Part shown: positions 1 to 10,588 of the stretch, in pieces
How the letters are laid out: every line of letters starts with the position of its first letter
Numbering within the stretch: position 1 is the stretch's first letter
Source: Callorhinus ursinus
Lineage: Eukaryota > Chordata > Mammalia > Carnivora > Otariidae
NCBI RefSeq assembly: GCF_003265705.1
Contig: NW_020312902.1
Location: 9,382,500-9,446,499 of the forward strand
DNA length: 64,000 nucleotides
Direction of reading: 5' to 3'
Made by a program: the position numbers and the translations under genes
Notes under the pieces: generated by a model
Databases searched by the model: none
Told to the model about the DNA's origin: nothing
The model's input: only the letters and a program-made list of their open reading frames with translations

Positions 1-205
1 AGATGATGGACTCTGAAAAACAAACTGAGGGTTCTAGAGGGGAGGGGGGAGGGGGATGGGTTATCCTGGTGATGGGTATTGAGGAGGGCACGTTCTGCGT
101 GGAGCACTGGGTGTTATGAACAAACAATGAATCATGGAACACTGCACCAAAAACTAATGATGTAATATATGGTGATTAACATAACAATAAAAAAATAAAA
201 AAAAA
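1..205 (+). mobile_element. L1 LINE 3' end, cut by window edge
   Basis: 3' untranslated end of a carnivoran L1. It shows a G-rich stretch (about 36-58), GAGGAGGGCACGTTCTGC, GGAGCACTGGGTGTTATG, CAAACAATGAATCATGGAAC and GGTGATTAACATAACAATAA, followed by an A-rich tail to about 205. The same 3' end recurs at 10116, 15349 and, inverted, at 4126 and 22541. The 5' part lies outside the window, so its length is unknown. No coding sequence is included. Confidence 0.9.
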
Positions 206-1565
206 CCCCATAATCTATGAAGTAAGGAAAGCTTATTGAGAAATCCTTATGATGACTTTTCCTTTTTCTAGGAAGATTCATCATCTATAATAAAAAATGT
301 GTTCGAACCCTAATCTAATAAGACATTTGATTTGTCTTTGCCAAAATGAAAGAGAAGAACTATTTGAAATTTCTAACTTGGTGTGTTTTGCTTTTAAAAT
401 ATACAACCATCAAAAAATACCATGGTAATGGTAAAATCATTTTGTGTAAACAGTGGTTCCATTCTCCCTGTACAGAAAGTGAAAGAAACAGAAATGTCTT
501 GCTTGAATTCAGTATTGTGTATCACCCATATCTCTGGAATCCAGTAAAAGTTGGAAGAAGACCATCAGGGACATGACTTAAGGAAGATCAGTGGAAGCAA
601 AGAATGAGGAAAAGCTAGTTTTGAGAACCAACTGAAAATTGATTCTGAGTTTTGCTCAAGCTGTTGTGTTGACAAATAATGTATGTTATTGCCATGTAAT
701 CCTGAATAATCAGGAGAGAGGACCACTGAAATTGTCTGGATGTAAAAGGAAAGCATTTTGTAAATGATCCTTGGTAGACTGAAATTTTTCTGCTCCAACT
801 TTTAAAGGCTCTGCATATCTTTTTAAATTGATCCCCTGAAGAAAATCCCATGAATAATGATTAAGTTCAGGAATCCTGATAAGACAAAGCAGAGAGAGGA
901 AAACAACCTTCTCTCTAAGAGGAACTGAGCTTTAAAGCTGCAAATAGTTCTTTGAGGTTAAATAGCATATTCCTAATCCCAGAGATCGTGATTTTTCTAG
1001 AAAAAAATTTGCCAAAACAATGAGAGACTGTTCTGAAATTCTAGGTGGAAAGATGGGAAGTGAGTACCAATTTGTGTTTATTGTTCTTGGAAAGTTAAAA
1101 AAAAAGTTGATAGATTCAAAAATAAATAAGCAAATGAGCAAAAAGGAGGTACACACATTTTCATCTTGATTTTGGTGAATACTTCTCGTTTGCCCAAAAT
1201 GCCATTTTCTAGGTGGCAAGACTTTTTTTCCCCCTTAAATTAGCAGTTGGTACTTTTCTGCCCGTTCAGAATTCCTTGAGAAAAAATGAATATGAAATCC
1301 CATGAAGAGACTAGAATCAAAGTCAGCTGCTGATCTGGGGCTTGGCTCCTTCATACTTACTTGGATTCAGAGTCCAGAGTGGGTGCCGGCTTTATGAGCT
1401 CTCCACATTGATCAGTACTCCCCTGCCAGAATATAACTTCCAACTACTAATTTGCAAGTCAATTGAATGAGTACCTTCCATCAAGCCAAAAATGTCAAAG
1501 CCCTGGCAACCTCCCTGTCTATATATACACATTCTTTGGACACTGACATTGTGTGACCTCCCATG
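206..1565. other. Unique non-coding sequence, nothing recognised
   Basis: AT-rich single-copy-looking DNA. The open frames here (up to 95 codons, 932-1219 minus) have no recognisable domain and no codon regularity. I see no repeat, RNA gene or regulatory motif that I can support. Confidence 0.5.
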
Positions 1566-1569
1566 AGGA

Positions 1570-1700
1570 GCTCAGGTGCGCTGAATGCCAGCAGTGGGCA
1601 AGATGCTGGCTTTGCAGATTTAAGATGAAGGAGGCACAACCCCTGCCCTTAAGATGTTCACAGTCTTCTGAGGGGAGACAGAAGACTATATATGTATAAC
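1570..1700 (-). mobile_element. L2 LINE remnant
   Basis: The stretch CCCTGCCCTTAAGATGTTCACAGTCT followed by a GAGGGGAGACAGA-like segment matches the reverse complement of the L2 3' region. The copy is short and strongly diverged, and is recognised by eye only. Confidence 0.5.
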
Positions 1701-1854
1701 AAAGAAAAAACTTAAATAAAGGTATCTTCAGGTTACGTTGGGAGCACAGCGGAAGACTGAGGATAGGGTGGGATGGGGTAACGCAAGCTGGAGAATATTC
1801 TTGAAGGTATGTGGTATGAATCTTGAAATACGAGGAATAATAATATTAACACCA

Positions 1855-1998
1855 AGAGCCAGGACCGGTAAGTGCTTATTGTGTGCCAGGCGCTAAGTGG
1901 TTTGTGGGTGGTACTGCGTTCAATCCTCAGCATCACAATGAGATAGATACTATTATTATTATCATCCCCCTCTTATGGATTAGAAAATGGAAACTCGG
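1855..1998 (-). mobile_element. MIR SINE remnant
   Basis: Ancient tRNA-derived MIR in reverse orientation. GTGTGCCAGGCGCTAAGTGG, TTCAATCCTCAGCATCACAA, a TATTATTATTATCATCCCC segment and a GGAAACTCGGG-like end occur in consensus order. No TSD is visible, as expected for an element of this age. Confidence 0.8.
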
Positions 1999-2020
1999 GG
2001 GTGGGGTAAGTGTGAATAGA

Positions 2021-2200
2021 ATGTTCAGACTTTTTCTGTGAAGGGCCAGATGATAAAATTTTTGGCTCAGTGGGTCAAATGGCCTTTGTGACAATTAATC
2101 AATCCTGCCATTGTAGCATGAAAACATTCATGGGACAACATGTAAATTAATGAGTGTGGTCATGCTAAAATAAAGTTTTATTCATAAAAACAGGCAAGGG
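2021..2200 (+). mobile_element. hAT-type non-autonomous DNA transposon remnant
   Basis: Contains TTTTTCTGTGAAGGGCCAGA, a TTTTGGCTCAGTGGGTC segment, CATTGTAGCATGAAAACATTC and AATAAAGTTTTATTCATAAA in the order of a common old mammalian hAT/Charlie-group element. I am not certain of the exact family name. A second copy in the same orientation lies at 16565-16725. No transposase is encoded. Confidence 0.6.
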
Positions 2201-2624
2201 AACAGATTTGGTGAGCCTGCAAGTGAAGATGCCCAAGGTGTGGGGTATGTGGGTCTGGGATCTAGATGAGGGGTGGGAATTTATAGGAGCTAATGTGGTC
2301 TTTAGTTCTAACCATATTTCCTTGTTAGAGACGTTGGGAGGGGATTTTATTACCAGTTGGACTGCCAAATTCGATGCCAAAAATATTTACTATGCATGTT
2401 CTAAGGGCTCAGCAGTGTGTTAGGTTAATGGATCTTATTATTATTTTGCATTATGATAATGATTACCCATGAGTAAGTGAACTTTGAGAACTTCAATATT
2501 AAAGCTATGATAGGAGTTTGCAGTACGAACTCAGAAAATAATCACTACACAATAAGATGTGAGACATGGTCAGGATTTTAAATTAAATATGCATTTATAA
2601 ATACATGCAGTTTTTGTGTATTAT

Positions 2625-2639
2625 TATGCATATAAATAT
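2625..2639 (+). repeat. TSD, left copy (SINE at 2640)
   Basis: TATGCATATAAATAT is repeated perfectly at 2861-2875, flanking the CAN-SINE. Confidence 0.9.
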
Positions 2640-2860
2640 ATTTTTTAAAGATTTTATTTGTTTATTTGAACAAATAAATGTCTCAGAGAGAGACATAGCA
2701 AGAGAGGGAACATAAGCGGGGGAATGGGAGAGGGAGAAGCAGGCTTCCTGCAGAGCAGGGAGCCCGATGTGGGACTTGATGTGGGGCTCGATCCCAGGAC
2801 CCTGGGATCATGACCTGAGCCGAAGGCAGATGCTTAACGACTGAGCCACCCAGGCACCCC
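2640..2860 (-). mobile_element. CAN-SINE (tRNA-derived), full length
   Basis: Carnivoran SINE in reverse orientation. The T-rich tail end with AAGATTTTATTTGTTTATTT comes first. A GA-rich stretch (complement of the CT-rich region) follows, then AGCAGGCTTCCTGCAGAGCA, CCCAGGACCCTGGGATCATG and the tRNA-like head ending GAGCCACCCAGGCACCCC. It is bounded by a perfect 15-bp TSD. The internal stretch at 2668-2690 looks slightly rearranged. A SINE of this type is moved by L1 machinery and encodes no protein. Confidence 0.95.
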
Positions 2861-2875
2861 TATGCATATAAATAT
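2861..2875 (+). repeat. TSD, right copy (SINE at 2640)
   Basis: Perfect 15-bp copy of 2625-2639. Confidence 0.9.
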
Positions 2876-3069
2876 TTTTAAAGTATACCTTCATTGTCCT
2901 AGGTTTGTTTTACCCCATATAAAGAATATAATTTCTGGTTTCTCTAGTTAGGGATTATTAGGAAGCTGTTTGCTGGAATCTGAAACTATTGTCACTTAGC
3001 AAGAGCAGTAATCATTCAGAGTTATGTTGCCACTGCTTTTTTCCAGAATTTGCTTTCATGTTTCTAGGC

Positions 3070-3320
3070 CTGGTTGGTGAGAGTCATAAAGGTAAATGAA
3101 ACATACCTGGTCCTGTAGTCCTGGGGCTTATAGCCTAGTGATAGAGATAGAATTAGCCAATTACCCATGGCATTGAATGCATATTTATAACTGTCATTTA
3201 TATTACAAAAGGGGATGGTTTTATGAGAGCTTGTAAAGTGGAGATTTCTCCCAGTGGAAGGCTAGGGAGTCAGGAAGGCTCTCATTAATCCAAGAAGCAG
3301 GGGCAATTTCAGTGGGGCCA
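3070..3320 (-). mobile_element. L2 LINE remnant
   Basis: Segments resembling GAACATACCTGGTCCTG, GGGGCTTATAGCCTAGTG and, further on, AGTCAGGAAGGCTCTC follow the order of the reverse-complement L2 3' region. Highly diverged; boundaries approximate. Confidence 0.5.
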
Positions 3321-3899
3321 GCTCAGTAAACTGTGCCTCAAACATATGCTTTTTCTTTGAGGTCTGACCCGTCCCTTGCAGCTGAAGATGCAACATGCAC
3401 AGAGAGAAGAAGGCACATTATCAGGGGCTCATCTGCAACCAACTCCAATGCCAACCGCCTAACCTTCTCTTCTTGTGTTAGCATTGACAGGAAATTTATT
3501 GTGTCTTTGGGACAGAGAATATATCAGCCCATATATTAGTTTTTGGAAATAGGCAGTATTTTCTGCTTTGCTCAGCCTACACTGACTAATGGGATCCTTA
3601 ATAGCTTCAGAATATTTCCTCAAAGTGAAAACCTAGGGAAATTCATATTACATGAGTTGAATATGGGAACTCTCCTGCTGTTAAGGGTACTAGATATTTT
3701 TCATAATGGCCTTTCATTTCCCTCAGAGTGAGCTGCAGAAAATGAGGCCTGTTTTAGTATAAATCCTCTCTGTATGACAACATTCTAAAGCAGAAATTAT
3801 AGAAAAAATAATTTTTTCCTCTGTTTTGAAATTTACTCTAAAAGTATATTTGGATTGTAGACATGTGTATAATAAATCAGAAGAAACAGTTTTCCTAAA
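3321..3899. other. Unique non-coding sequence, nothing recognised
   Basis: No repeat family or gene-like signal recognised. Two short open frames (3333-3539 and 3543-3731, plus) show no domain. Confidence 0.45.
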
Positions 3900-3916
3900 A
3901 GTGCCTTTCTTTTCTT
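3900..3916 (+). repeat. TSD, left copy (L1 at 3917)
   Basis: AGTGCCTTTCTTTTCTT, repeated perfectly at 4127-4143. Confidence 0.9.
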
Positions 3917-4126
3917 TTTTTTTTTGATTTTCTCCAGATTTGTTTTTTTTGTCTTCAAATTTCACAATCCACTTAAAAAAATTTTTTTATTATGTTAATC
4001 ACCATACATTACATCATTAGTTTTTGATGTAGTGTTCCATGATTCATTGTTTGTGCATAACACCCAGTGCTCCATGCAGAATGTGCCCTCTGTAATACCC
4101 ATCACCAGGCTAACCCATCCCCCCAC
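3917..4126 (-). mobile_element. 5'-truncated L1 insertion with extra 3' sequence
   Basis: Read on the minus strand, about 140 bp of L1 3' UTR (4126 down to about 3985) end in GATTAACATAATAAAAAAAT. About 58 bp of non-L1 sequence (3984 to 3926) follow, and then a final A-run (3925-3917). Perfect 17-bp TSDs flank the whole block, so the extra sequence arrived with the L1. That arrangement fits a 3' transduction, in which readthrough RNA is polyadenylated downstream of the L1's own signal. Confidence 0.85.
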
Positions 4127-4143
4127 AGTGCCTTTCTTTTCTT
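4127..4143 (+). repeat. TSD, right copy (L1 at 3917)
   Basis: Perfect 17-bp copy of 3900-3916. Confidence 0.9.
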
Positions 4144-4161
4144 ATATTTACTATTCTTCCA

Positions 4162-4512
4162 TGTTATGGGCTGAGTTGTATCCCCCTCCAAATTCACACA
4201 TTGAAGTCCTAACCTCCAGTACCTCAGAATGTGATTGTATTTAGAGATAAGCTTCTTAAAAAGATAATTAATTTAATGAAGTCATCATAGTGGGCCTTAA
4301 TCCAGTAGGACTGGTGCCATTATAAGAAGGGGAAATTTGGACAGGGACAGGTACGGAGAAAAGATGGCCATCTCCAAGTCAAGGAAAGAAGCCTCAGAAG
4401 GAAAACTCTGCTGACCTCAGACTTCTAGCCTCCAGAACTGTGAGAAAAATAATTTCTGTTGAGTCTCTCAGTCAGTGGTACTTTGTTATGACAGCTCTAT
4501 CAAACTAGTACA
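4162..4512 (+). mobile_element. MaLR (MLT1/MST-type) solo LTR
   Basis: Old LTR of the ERVL-MaLR group. It begins TGTTATGGGCTGAGTTGTAT, contains GAAGTCCTAACCTCCAGTAC, CTCAGAATGTGATTGTATTT and GGCCTTAATCCAGTAGGACT, and ends with CTTCTAGCCTCCAGAACTGT followed by GGTACTTTGTTATGACAGCT. There is no internal retroviral sequence, so it is a solo LTR. A minus-strand relative is at 55350-55845. Confidence 0.85.
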
Positions 4513-5840
4513 TTCCATAAACAACAAACATTTTAAGGCTAACCCCAAATTACAAGGAAAGTGAATTTAGGAGTTCACTTTGACTAGTTTGTAATTTTGC
4601 ACTAGTGTACCTAGTTTATTTCCTGGGAACAAATACAGGAACATTTCTCACAACACAATTGTTTTTGCTTTGCTCTCTGTGTGTAACACATCATGTGGTA
4701 ACTGGATTTACTTATCCCTCCATCTACTCTGGATTTAATCTGAAATAGGACATTTACTACACCCAATATTTAGTATTGTTATTAGAGATGTCAGTGTAAA
4801 GGACTGCATTTCAGGAAAGAAGCATGCTGGCCACAAAACAAAACTAATGCTGTCCATATAAAATGAAGAACCACGTGCATAACAATGTACAGAACTGCTC
4901 TGAGGAGAAACCATATGCATCTCCAATTCAAAATGCAAATCTAAACTCATGCTAGTTATTCAATATCTTCCTGAGAGCATGGCTATTTACAGAATAGGGG
5001 AGTCTGTGTCGCCAGAGGATTTACCTCAGAATTCTCTCAAATACTAAGTTGCCTTACGTTAAAAATAGAATTGAGTTTATGGAAATGAAACCAGCCTGAC
5101 TTAGCAGGAATGTGACTGATAACTCTCGTATCAAGTGAAGCCCACACTGAGAATTGAGTGGATATTAGTGGCTCAGTAGGGTCTTTTCCCCAGGAGAAGT
5201 TCAGTAAGTCTGTAAGCACAATTTTATCCACAGACCCTTCTGGTGTAAGGAGGTTAAGGTGTAACCTGGAGGGGTTCTTCCAATTACCCGTGGGTGTCAG
5301 CCTTTTAAAGCTGCTACTCTACCTGCAGTAGCTGTGGATAACAGCAAAATTAAGGAGCATGGCAAATACAATCAAGGATGGTCCTGGCTCCAAGGAAATC
5401 CTAACCCAACAAGAATGCGTTTGAAGCTTTTAGTGCTTAATTTCCTCTGGCTGTCATTCCCTGAAGATGGCAGAGGATTCTGCCCATCAAATGTTGTGCA
5501 GGCTTTGGATGAGATCATTATCCCTCTGTAAAGATCAGGGCTGAGGGATGTGCTCTCAGTCTCATCTACCATTGCTTTAAGAGTTTAAATTTGAAGTTAA
5601 AACTGTGCATCTGAGACTTCATCTTCTTATTTGTATTAATATGAAAGAAGTACCAAAAAACTTTCCCTTTGAGTCTCTAAGAAAATTCTGGCTTCATTAA
5701 AAACACATCTTGCCTTTTGTGCTTTATTGACAATCTCTCCAGTTCAATTCAATACTATATCTATTTAAGGCCACCAAGTGCTGATCTTACAGGGCATACA
5801 GAAGGTAAAGACTTGGAGGTTCAGGACCCTCTGACTCTGT
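4513..5840. other. Unique non-coding sequence
   Basis: No recognisable repeat or gene. Open frames at 4735-4950, 5037-5231 and 5334-5531 are short and carry no motif. Confidence 0.45.
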
Positions 5841-6365
5841 CCTGGTTTCATTTATATGTGAATCCAGGGCAGGGCTGGCTTCTAGGGTATGGAACCAGTG
5901 TAGCTGCAAAGGTCTTCACACTCAGAGAAGAGCCTCCACGGTCAGGGTTTAATGCTGTTCAGTTACTGTCATGAAATTCTTAATAATTTGATACATGACT
6001 CTGTGTTTTGTAAGTGAAATCTGATGGGACAATGGGCCATGCACAGGGTAGTGGGAGTCTTGTTCACATGTTGTACTGTCTGCCTCTCCTGGATGGGTTC
6101 TCAGCTTGTTCCCTAGCCTCTCTGTGGTGGCTGTTCACACCTCCCTCTGCAGAGGCCTGAGCATAGGCAGGGTCTGTACTTGACCTACAAACATCCCCAT
6201 GTCCAATGGTGTGCAACATTAAGCAGCATATAAAAACACCACCGCAAGTCAAGAAAAAGTCCATGGAAGAAAGAAAAAAAACTCTTTTCCCCCTGATTTT
6301 TAACAAGGAACCCTACATTTTAATTTTTTATAGAGCTCTGCAAATTACATAGCTGGTCCTGATCT
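5841..6365 (+). mobile_element. Ancient interspersed repeat, family not named
   Basis: The strings GTCAGGGTTTAATGCTGTTC, GTCATGAAATTCTTAATAATTT (5968-5989), ACAAGGAACCCTACATTTTA (6303 on) and GCAAATTACATAGCTGGTCC (6340-6359) are familiar from a dispersed old mammalian repeat, but I cannot name it. The middle (about 6000-6290) does not match what I remember and may be an insertion or a diverged part. Confidence 0.35.
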
Positions 6366-6744
6366 AAAGACGTTCCACCCAGTGATAAATAAATCATCTG
6401 TCCCTCTTGATATTTTCAGCAAACTAAAATTCAGTTTTGTCTCCTCTGATGTCAAGGGCATTGTGTCTGCTGCCTTGTCATTTCCTTCTATCTGCCTTGC
6501 CCCAGTTCAGAGAGAGACCACCTGCTTTGTGCTGCAGTCTGATTTGATAGAGAATCATAGTCGAGTGTGGTAGCCCCCAAGGAATGTGGGAAGTGCATGT
6601 GGGAAGAAGAGACACAAGTTTATGTCCAGGAATTAAAGGAAAAATAGATTAAGAAAGTTTTCACTAATGTAATGGGGAAAAGGAGGACAACTCTTAGAAT
6701 AAAGGCAGCTGAGCTAGAACCAGGCTCACCAGAAGGTAATACAC

Positions 6745-6885
6745 CCTGGGTCATTTGGTGTCTTTAATCATCAGTGTCCTAACCTGAAAAAAATGAGAAC
6801 AAAGATAAGACTGTATTATTGGGTTTAATGAAGATAAAATGCTTCCATCCATATGAAATTGTTGTGTAGTTTTTAGCACCCTACA
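6745..6885 (+). mobile_element. MIR SINE remnant
   Basis: Matches the central part of MIR in sense orientation: a TCATCAGTGTCCTAACCTGA-like segment (TCAGTTTCCTCATCTG core), AAAAATGAGAACAAAGATAA, then GGGTTTAATGAAGATAAAAT and TAGTTTTTAGCACCC. Strongly diverged. Confidence 0.55.
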
Positions 6886-7487
6886 ATTAAAAAAAGTAAA
6901 AATAAGCGTGTGCTGACTGCTTCTAAACGTGTGTGGTGTAAGAAGGGTATATTCAGCAGAGGAAGACAGTAGAGTTGCCAATGCCAAACACCCTTGGAAT
7001 TTGGGTAGATACTAACCAGAGATTCATTTTTCTCTCTGAAGGTTGGGTGTCAACTATTTTCCTGACTGTTTTCTTACGTTTTTCTCCATTAAAGCCTTTC
7101 CTTCAAGTTTTCCAAATAATAGAGCAACTGGGGCAAGCTCTGGGCATCCCCAAAAGAGTATCAACGGTGCACTTTATGCATTCTGAATGCCCAGGAAAAT
7201 GCAGGTATCTGCCCCTATCACAACAGTCATAAAGCTCAGTTATGGAGAACTGCACCTTGGGGCACTTGCAGACACTGGTGGAAGGAAGTTGGGAGTTTGA
7301 TGAAATAGGAAAGAGCTATAGATTCCCTCTATCCAAGCTGCTCGAGACTGAAAGTGTAGTTAATGGATTTACCAGTGAATGCGCTGGGTCCTTCTAGTGG
7401 GCAGGATTTGTACAGTGTATTAAAATCCTTCCATGATGAGGACAGACACCTCTTCCATCCAGACAGCAGTCCTTCATGCCGAACATC

Positions 7488-7545
7488 ATTAAGCCTAACA
7501 AAGGCAGAGCTAGGACCAGGACCCAGGCCTCCTGGTTTATAATTA
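7488..7545 (-). mobile_element. MIR fragment
   Basis: AAAGGCAGAGCTAGGACCAG followed by GACCCAGGCCTCCTG matches the 5' (tRNA-like) portion of MIR in reverse orientation. Confidence 0.45.
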
Positions 7546-7559
7546 CTCAGTAAATCTAA

Positions 7560-8660
7560 CAAATTTTGCTGATCAACAACTGTGCTAATTCTGAGGATAC
7601 ACTGGAGAGTTTGGCAGGATTTGTCCCTCTATCTTGGAACTCTGACTCTGGGAGGAGATTCACATTAACCAAATAATTACACATTTAAATTAAATTTAGC
7701 CCTCGGAAGAATCTTGTATCATGAGATAACAAAACAGAAAACATTAGCCTTGTCTGGGAGGTTGGGGTCAGTGAACCTGAGAGGTGACATGTGAGCCAGG
7801 ATCTGGAAGAGGAGGACCAGTTAGCTAGAAGGTGATTGGGGAAGGGAGAGAAAAGTGGCTCAGGGAGAAGTTCCTGTGACAGGAGGAAGTGTGGCAAGTG
7901 GGAAACATAAAGTAGAGTGGTGTGGTTTGTGTGCTTGAAGCAAAGAACGTGGAGTGTGGTGTGAGATAAGACTGGACAGATAGGCATTGGCTGAATTACA
8001 TATGAATCGTGTTAATATTTCCTTTAGAAACAGCGAGAAACTGTTGAAGTGTTTATTTTAAGCTGGGGAAATGGAGACCACATGTCAGGTTTGCTTTTTT
8101 TTTTTTTTAAGAAGTCTCTTGTTTTAATCTGGACCTGGACATGATGAATATGGAATTCCTTTGAGACATCAGATGCCAATTGGACACCTGGTTAAGGGAG
8201 ACCACAGCTCGGAGGGAAGGCATATGGGCCAAGTGTGTACAGGTGGCAGTTGAAGCCTTGGGTGCGTGGTGAGTTTGCTCAGGGACTCAGGCAAATAGGG
8301 CTAACCTTTGCCATAATGATTGAGGTTAGAGGAAGACGAATCTAAAAAGGAATCCAGTGAAAAGTGGCAAGAGTGAAAAAAAGTTAGTGCACTGGTGGTC
8401 ATGGACAACAAGAGACAAAATGTTTTAAGAAGTAGAGTGGGTCATGGTGGAATATACTTTTGATGGGTCAGGTAAGAGAATGATTAAAATATATCCCCTG
8501 GTTTAGTGACTTGGAGATCACTAATGACTTTGATGATAGCATTGGGGTGGAGTGATGGAGTAGTAGCATGGGCACTCAGAGAAGTAATAAAGAGGTGAGG
8601 AAGGGAGAAAACTTCAGAAAAGTTAGACTGTGAAGTGATACAGTGAGATGGGGATAGCTG
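7560..8660 (-). mobile_element. Long L2 LINE remnant (antisense)
   Basis: A chain of weak matches in consensus order along antisense L2: TAATTCTGAGGATACACTGG; GAGGTGACATGTGAGCCAGG; a GAGAAAAGTGGCTCAGGGAG region; AGAGTGGTGTGGTTTGTGTGC; AACTGTTGAAGTGTTTATTT; and GAGATCACTAATGACTTTGA at 8515-8534. A T-run at 8095-8109 interrupts it. Similar pieces occur at 33700-33930, 38115-38250 and 43800-43950. The family call is from memory, and outer boundaries are approximate. Confidence 0.5.
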
Positions 8661-9540
8661 GATGAATTTACCACTACAGCAAGCATCCCTGCTTGTGAGT
8701 CTGAGAGTCTGGATTTCTACTTTTGTATTCTATGCTTCACAAAAACACATGGGGTTAGACTTTAGGCTGTTGCAGAGACATCTCTGGGGTTCAGAGCATC
8801 ATGTCTTGTTCCAAAATGCCAATGAAATCCCACATAAGCAAACCATCTCACAAAATAAACCCCCATTATCCTTATGTACCACAGTCAGGCTGCTATTGGA
8901 AGGATTTCAAAAATGAAAAGGTAGCATTCCACAACCCATAGGATGTCTTTATTTTTACAAAGAAAAGTACAACTCTGGGAAATATCTTAATATGAACAAG
9001 TAATGTTTCTGTTAATATGGCTGTATTTGAAAGTAATAGATTCACTCTCTTATATGGCAAGCGATAAGAACAGTTCTGTTTTCTTAATAGGCTGTTTCAT
9101 TAACTAAAGCAGTTTATTTCTTAGCATTAACTCACTGATCCTGACACTTGGATAAGCAGAGACTGTCTAACATATATATTTATTTATGATTCCTCCAAAC
9201 CTGTCTTCTCTAAGTCTCCTTTAATTTTTATTGAATGAACTTTATTTTGGTGAAATGTTGCACTCACTTGTCATTTTCTGGGAGCTGTAATTTAGCATCT
9301 AATGAATGTAGTTCATGGGTTGCTGAAAAATGCAAAAGATCAGCAGCTGATGCTGGAGGTACAAAAGGGACTCCCTGATCAGGCTGAGAAAACACTTTTC
9401 AATGTGTCCTGGGCAAGGAAATAAAAATGGGGAGTTTTCAAAGGAAAATATTGATGGATGTTGAATACACTAAAGAAGAATGCTTGTTATGGTAGTACAG
9501 TTAAATTAATAAATAATCATAAGTAGATTAAAAGTCCTTA
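8661..9540. other. Unique non-coding sequence
   Basis: No repeat recognised. The 84-codon frame at 8662-8916 (plus) has no recognisable domain. Confidence 0.4.
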
Positions 9541-9544
9541 TTTA

Positions 9545-9710
9545 TCAACTGCCACACAATTATGATGTCATATGTCATGCTATGGATTTTGCAAGCTTAT
9601 TTAATCACTGCAACAACACTATAAATTGGGCAAATCGCTTCATTTTCCTGACTTTCAGTTTATAAATCTGCAACACAGAGATTATAATGTCGACTAAACT
9701 TATAAAGCCA
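9545..9710. mobile_element. Possible MIR pieces in opposite orientations
   Basis: AAGCTTATTTAATCACTGCAACAACACTATAAATTG resembles antisense MIR. It is followed by CATTTTCCTGACTTTCAGTT and TATAAATCTGCAACACAGAG, resembling sense MIR. Both are weak. Confidence 0.3.
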
Positions 9711-10106
9711 GTTTAAAGTGGGAAAAACAAATTTGAAAACTGGCTCCAGATTTCTACTTCTGATTTAGATAGAGTAACCAGAACCTACTTACTCTCTGAC
9801 CTGAAATAACCAGAAATTCAGGCAACATGGCTGAAGCAATGGTTTTCAAGAGATTGGTAGGGTGATAAACCATCTTAATTTAAAAAGATATATCAATGGA
9901 GGAAGGATATTTTTTCAAAAATAAAGGTGGAATTATTGGATGTCCATATGCAAAAGGAATTAACGTTAATCCATTCCTTCCACCATATAGAAAAATAAAC
10001 TAAAAATTGGCCATAAACATAGATGTAAAATTTAATAAAACAACTAAAAAATCAGGAGAAAAGGTTACCTTGGCATAGTGAAAGATTTTTTAGATCCAGC
10101 ACCAAG

Positions 10107-10115
10107 AGCATTATT
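10107..10115 (+). repeat. TSD, left copy (double L1 tail)
   Basis: AGCATTATT, repeated at 10310-10318. Nine bases is short but exact, and correctly placed next to the A-rich end. Confidence 0.65.
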
Positions 10116-10309
10116 TGCAAACAGTGAATCATGGAACACTACATCAAAAAGTAGTGAAGTACTGTATGGTGACTAACATAACAATTAAAAAAAAAGAGGA
10201 CACGTATTGAATGGAGCGCTGGGTGTTATATGCAAACAATGAATCATGGAACACTACATCAAAAGCTAATGATGTATGGTGATTAACATAACATAATAAA
10301 ATTAAAAAA
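10116..10309 (+). mobile_element. Two L1 3' ends in tandem within one insertion
   Basis: The first copy (10116-10194) runs from GCAAACAGTGAATCATGGAA to ACTAACATAACAATTAAAAA. The second (about 10196-10309) starts further upstream in the L1 3' UTR (GGACACGTATTGAATGGAGC) and repeats the same end to its own A-rich tail. Both are in the same orientation, enclosed by one 9-bp TSD pair. Either one insertion carried a duplicated 3' end, or a second L1 landed in the first one's A-tail. Confidence 0.75.
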
Positions 10310-10318
10310 AGCATTATT
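10310..10318 (+). repeat. TSD, right copy (double L1 tail)
   Basis: Exact copy of 10107-10115. Confidence 0.65.
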
Positions 10319-10373
10319 CATAAAGAATTGCTAAATTATACTTCATAAAAACTAAAAGATAATTTTGTTTTTA

Positions 10374-10588
10374 TTTTTTTAAATTTTTAAATTTTTTATT
10401 TTTAAAGATTTTATTTATTTGTCAGAGAAAGAGAGCACAGGCTGGGGGAGCGGCAGGCAGAGCAGGCAGAGGGAGAAGCAGGCTCCCCACTGAGCAAGGA
10501 GCCCAATGCGGGACTCGATCCCAGGACCCCGGGATCATGACCTGAGCCGAAGGCAGATGCTTAACTGACTGAACCATCCAGGTGTCCT
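10374..10588 (-). mobile_element. CAN-SINE, full length
   Basis: Reverse-oriented carnivoran SINE: AAAGATTTTATTTATTTGTC, AGCAGGCTCCCCACTGAGCA, CGGGACTCGATCCCAGGACC, then a tRNA-like head ending GAACCATCCAGGTGTCC. It is flanked by perfect 16-bp TSDs (GATAATTTTGTTTTTA at 10358-10373 and 10589-10604). It interrupts an older L1. Confidence 0.95.
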
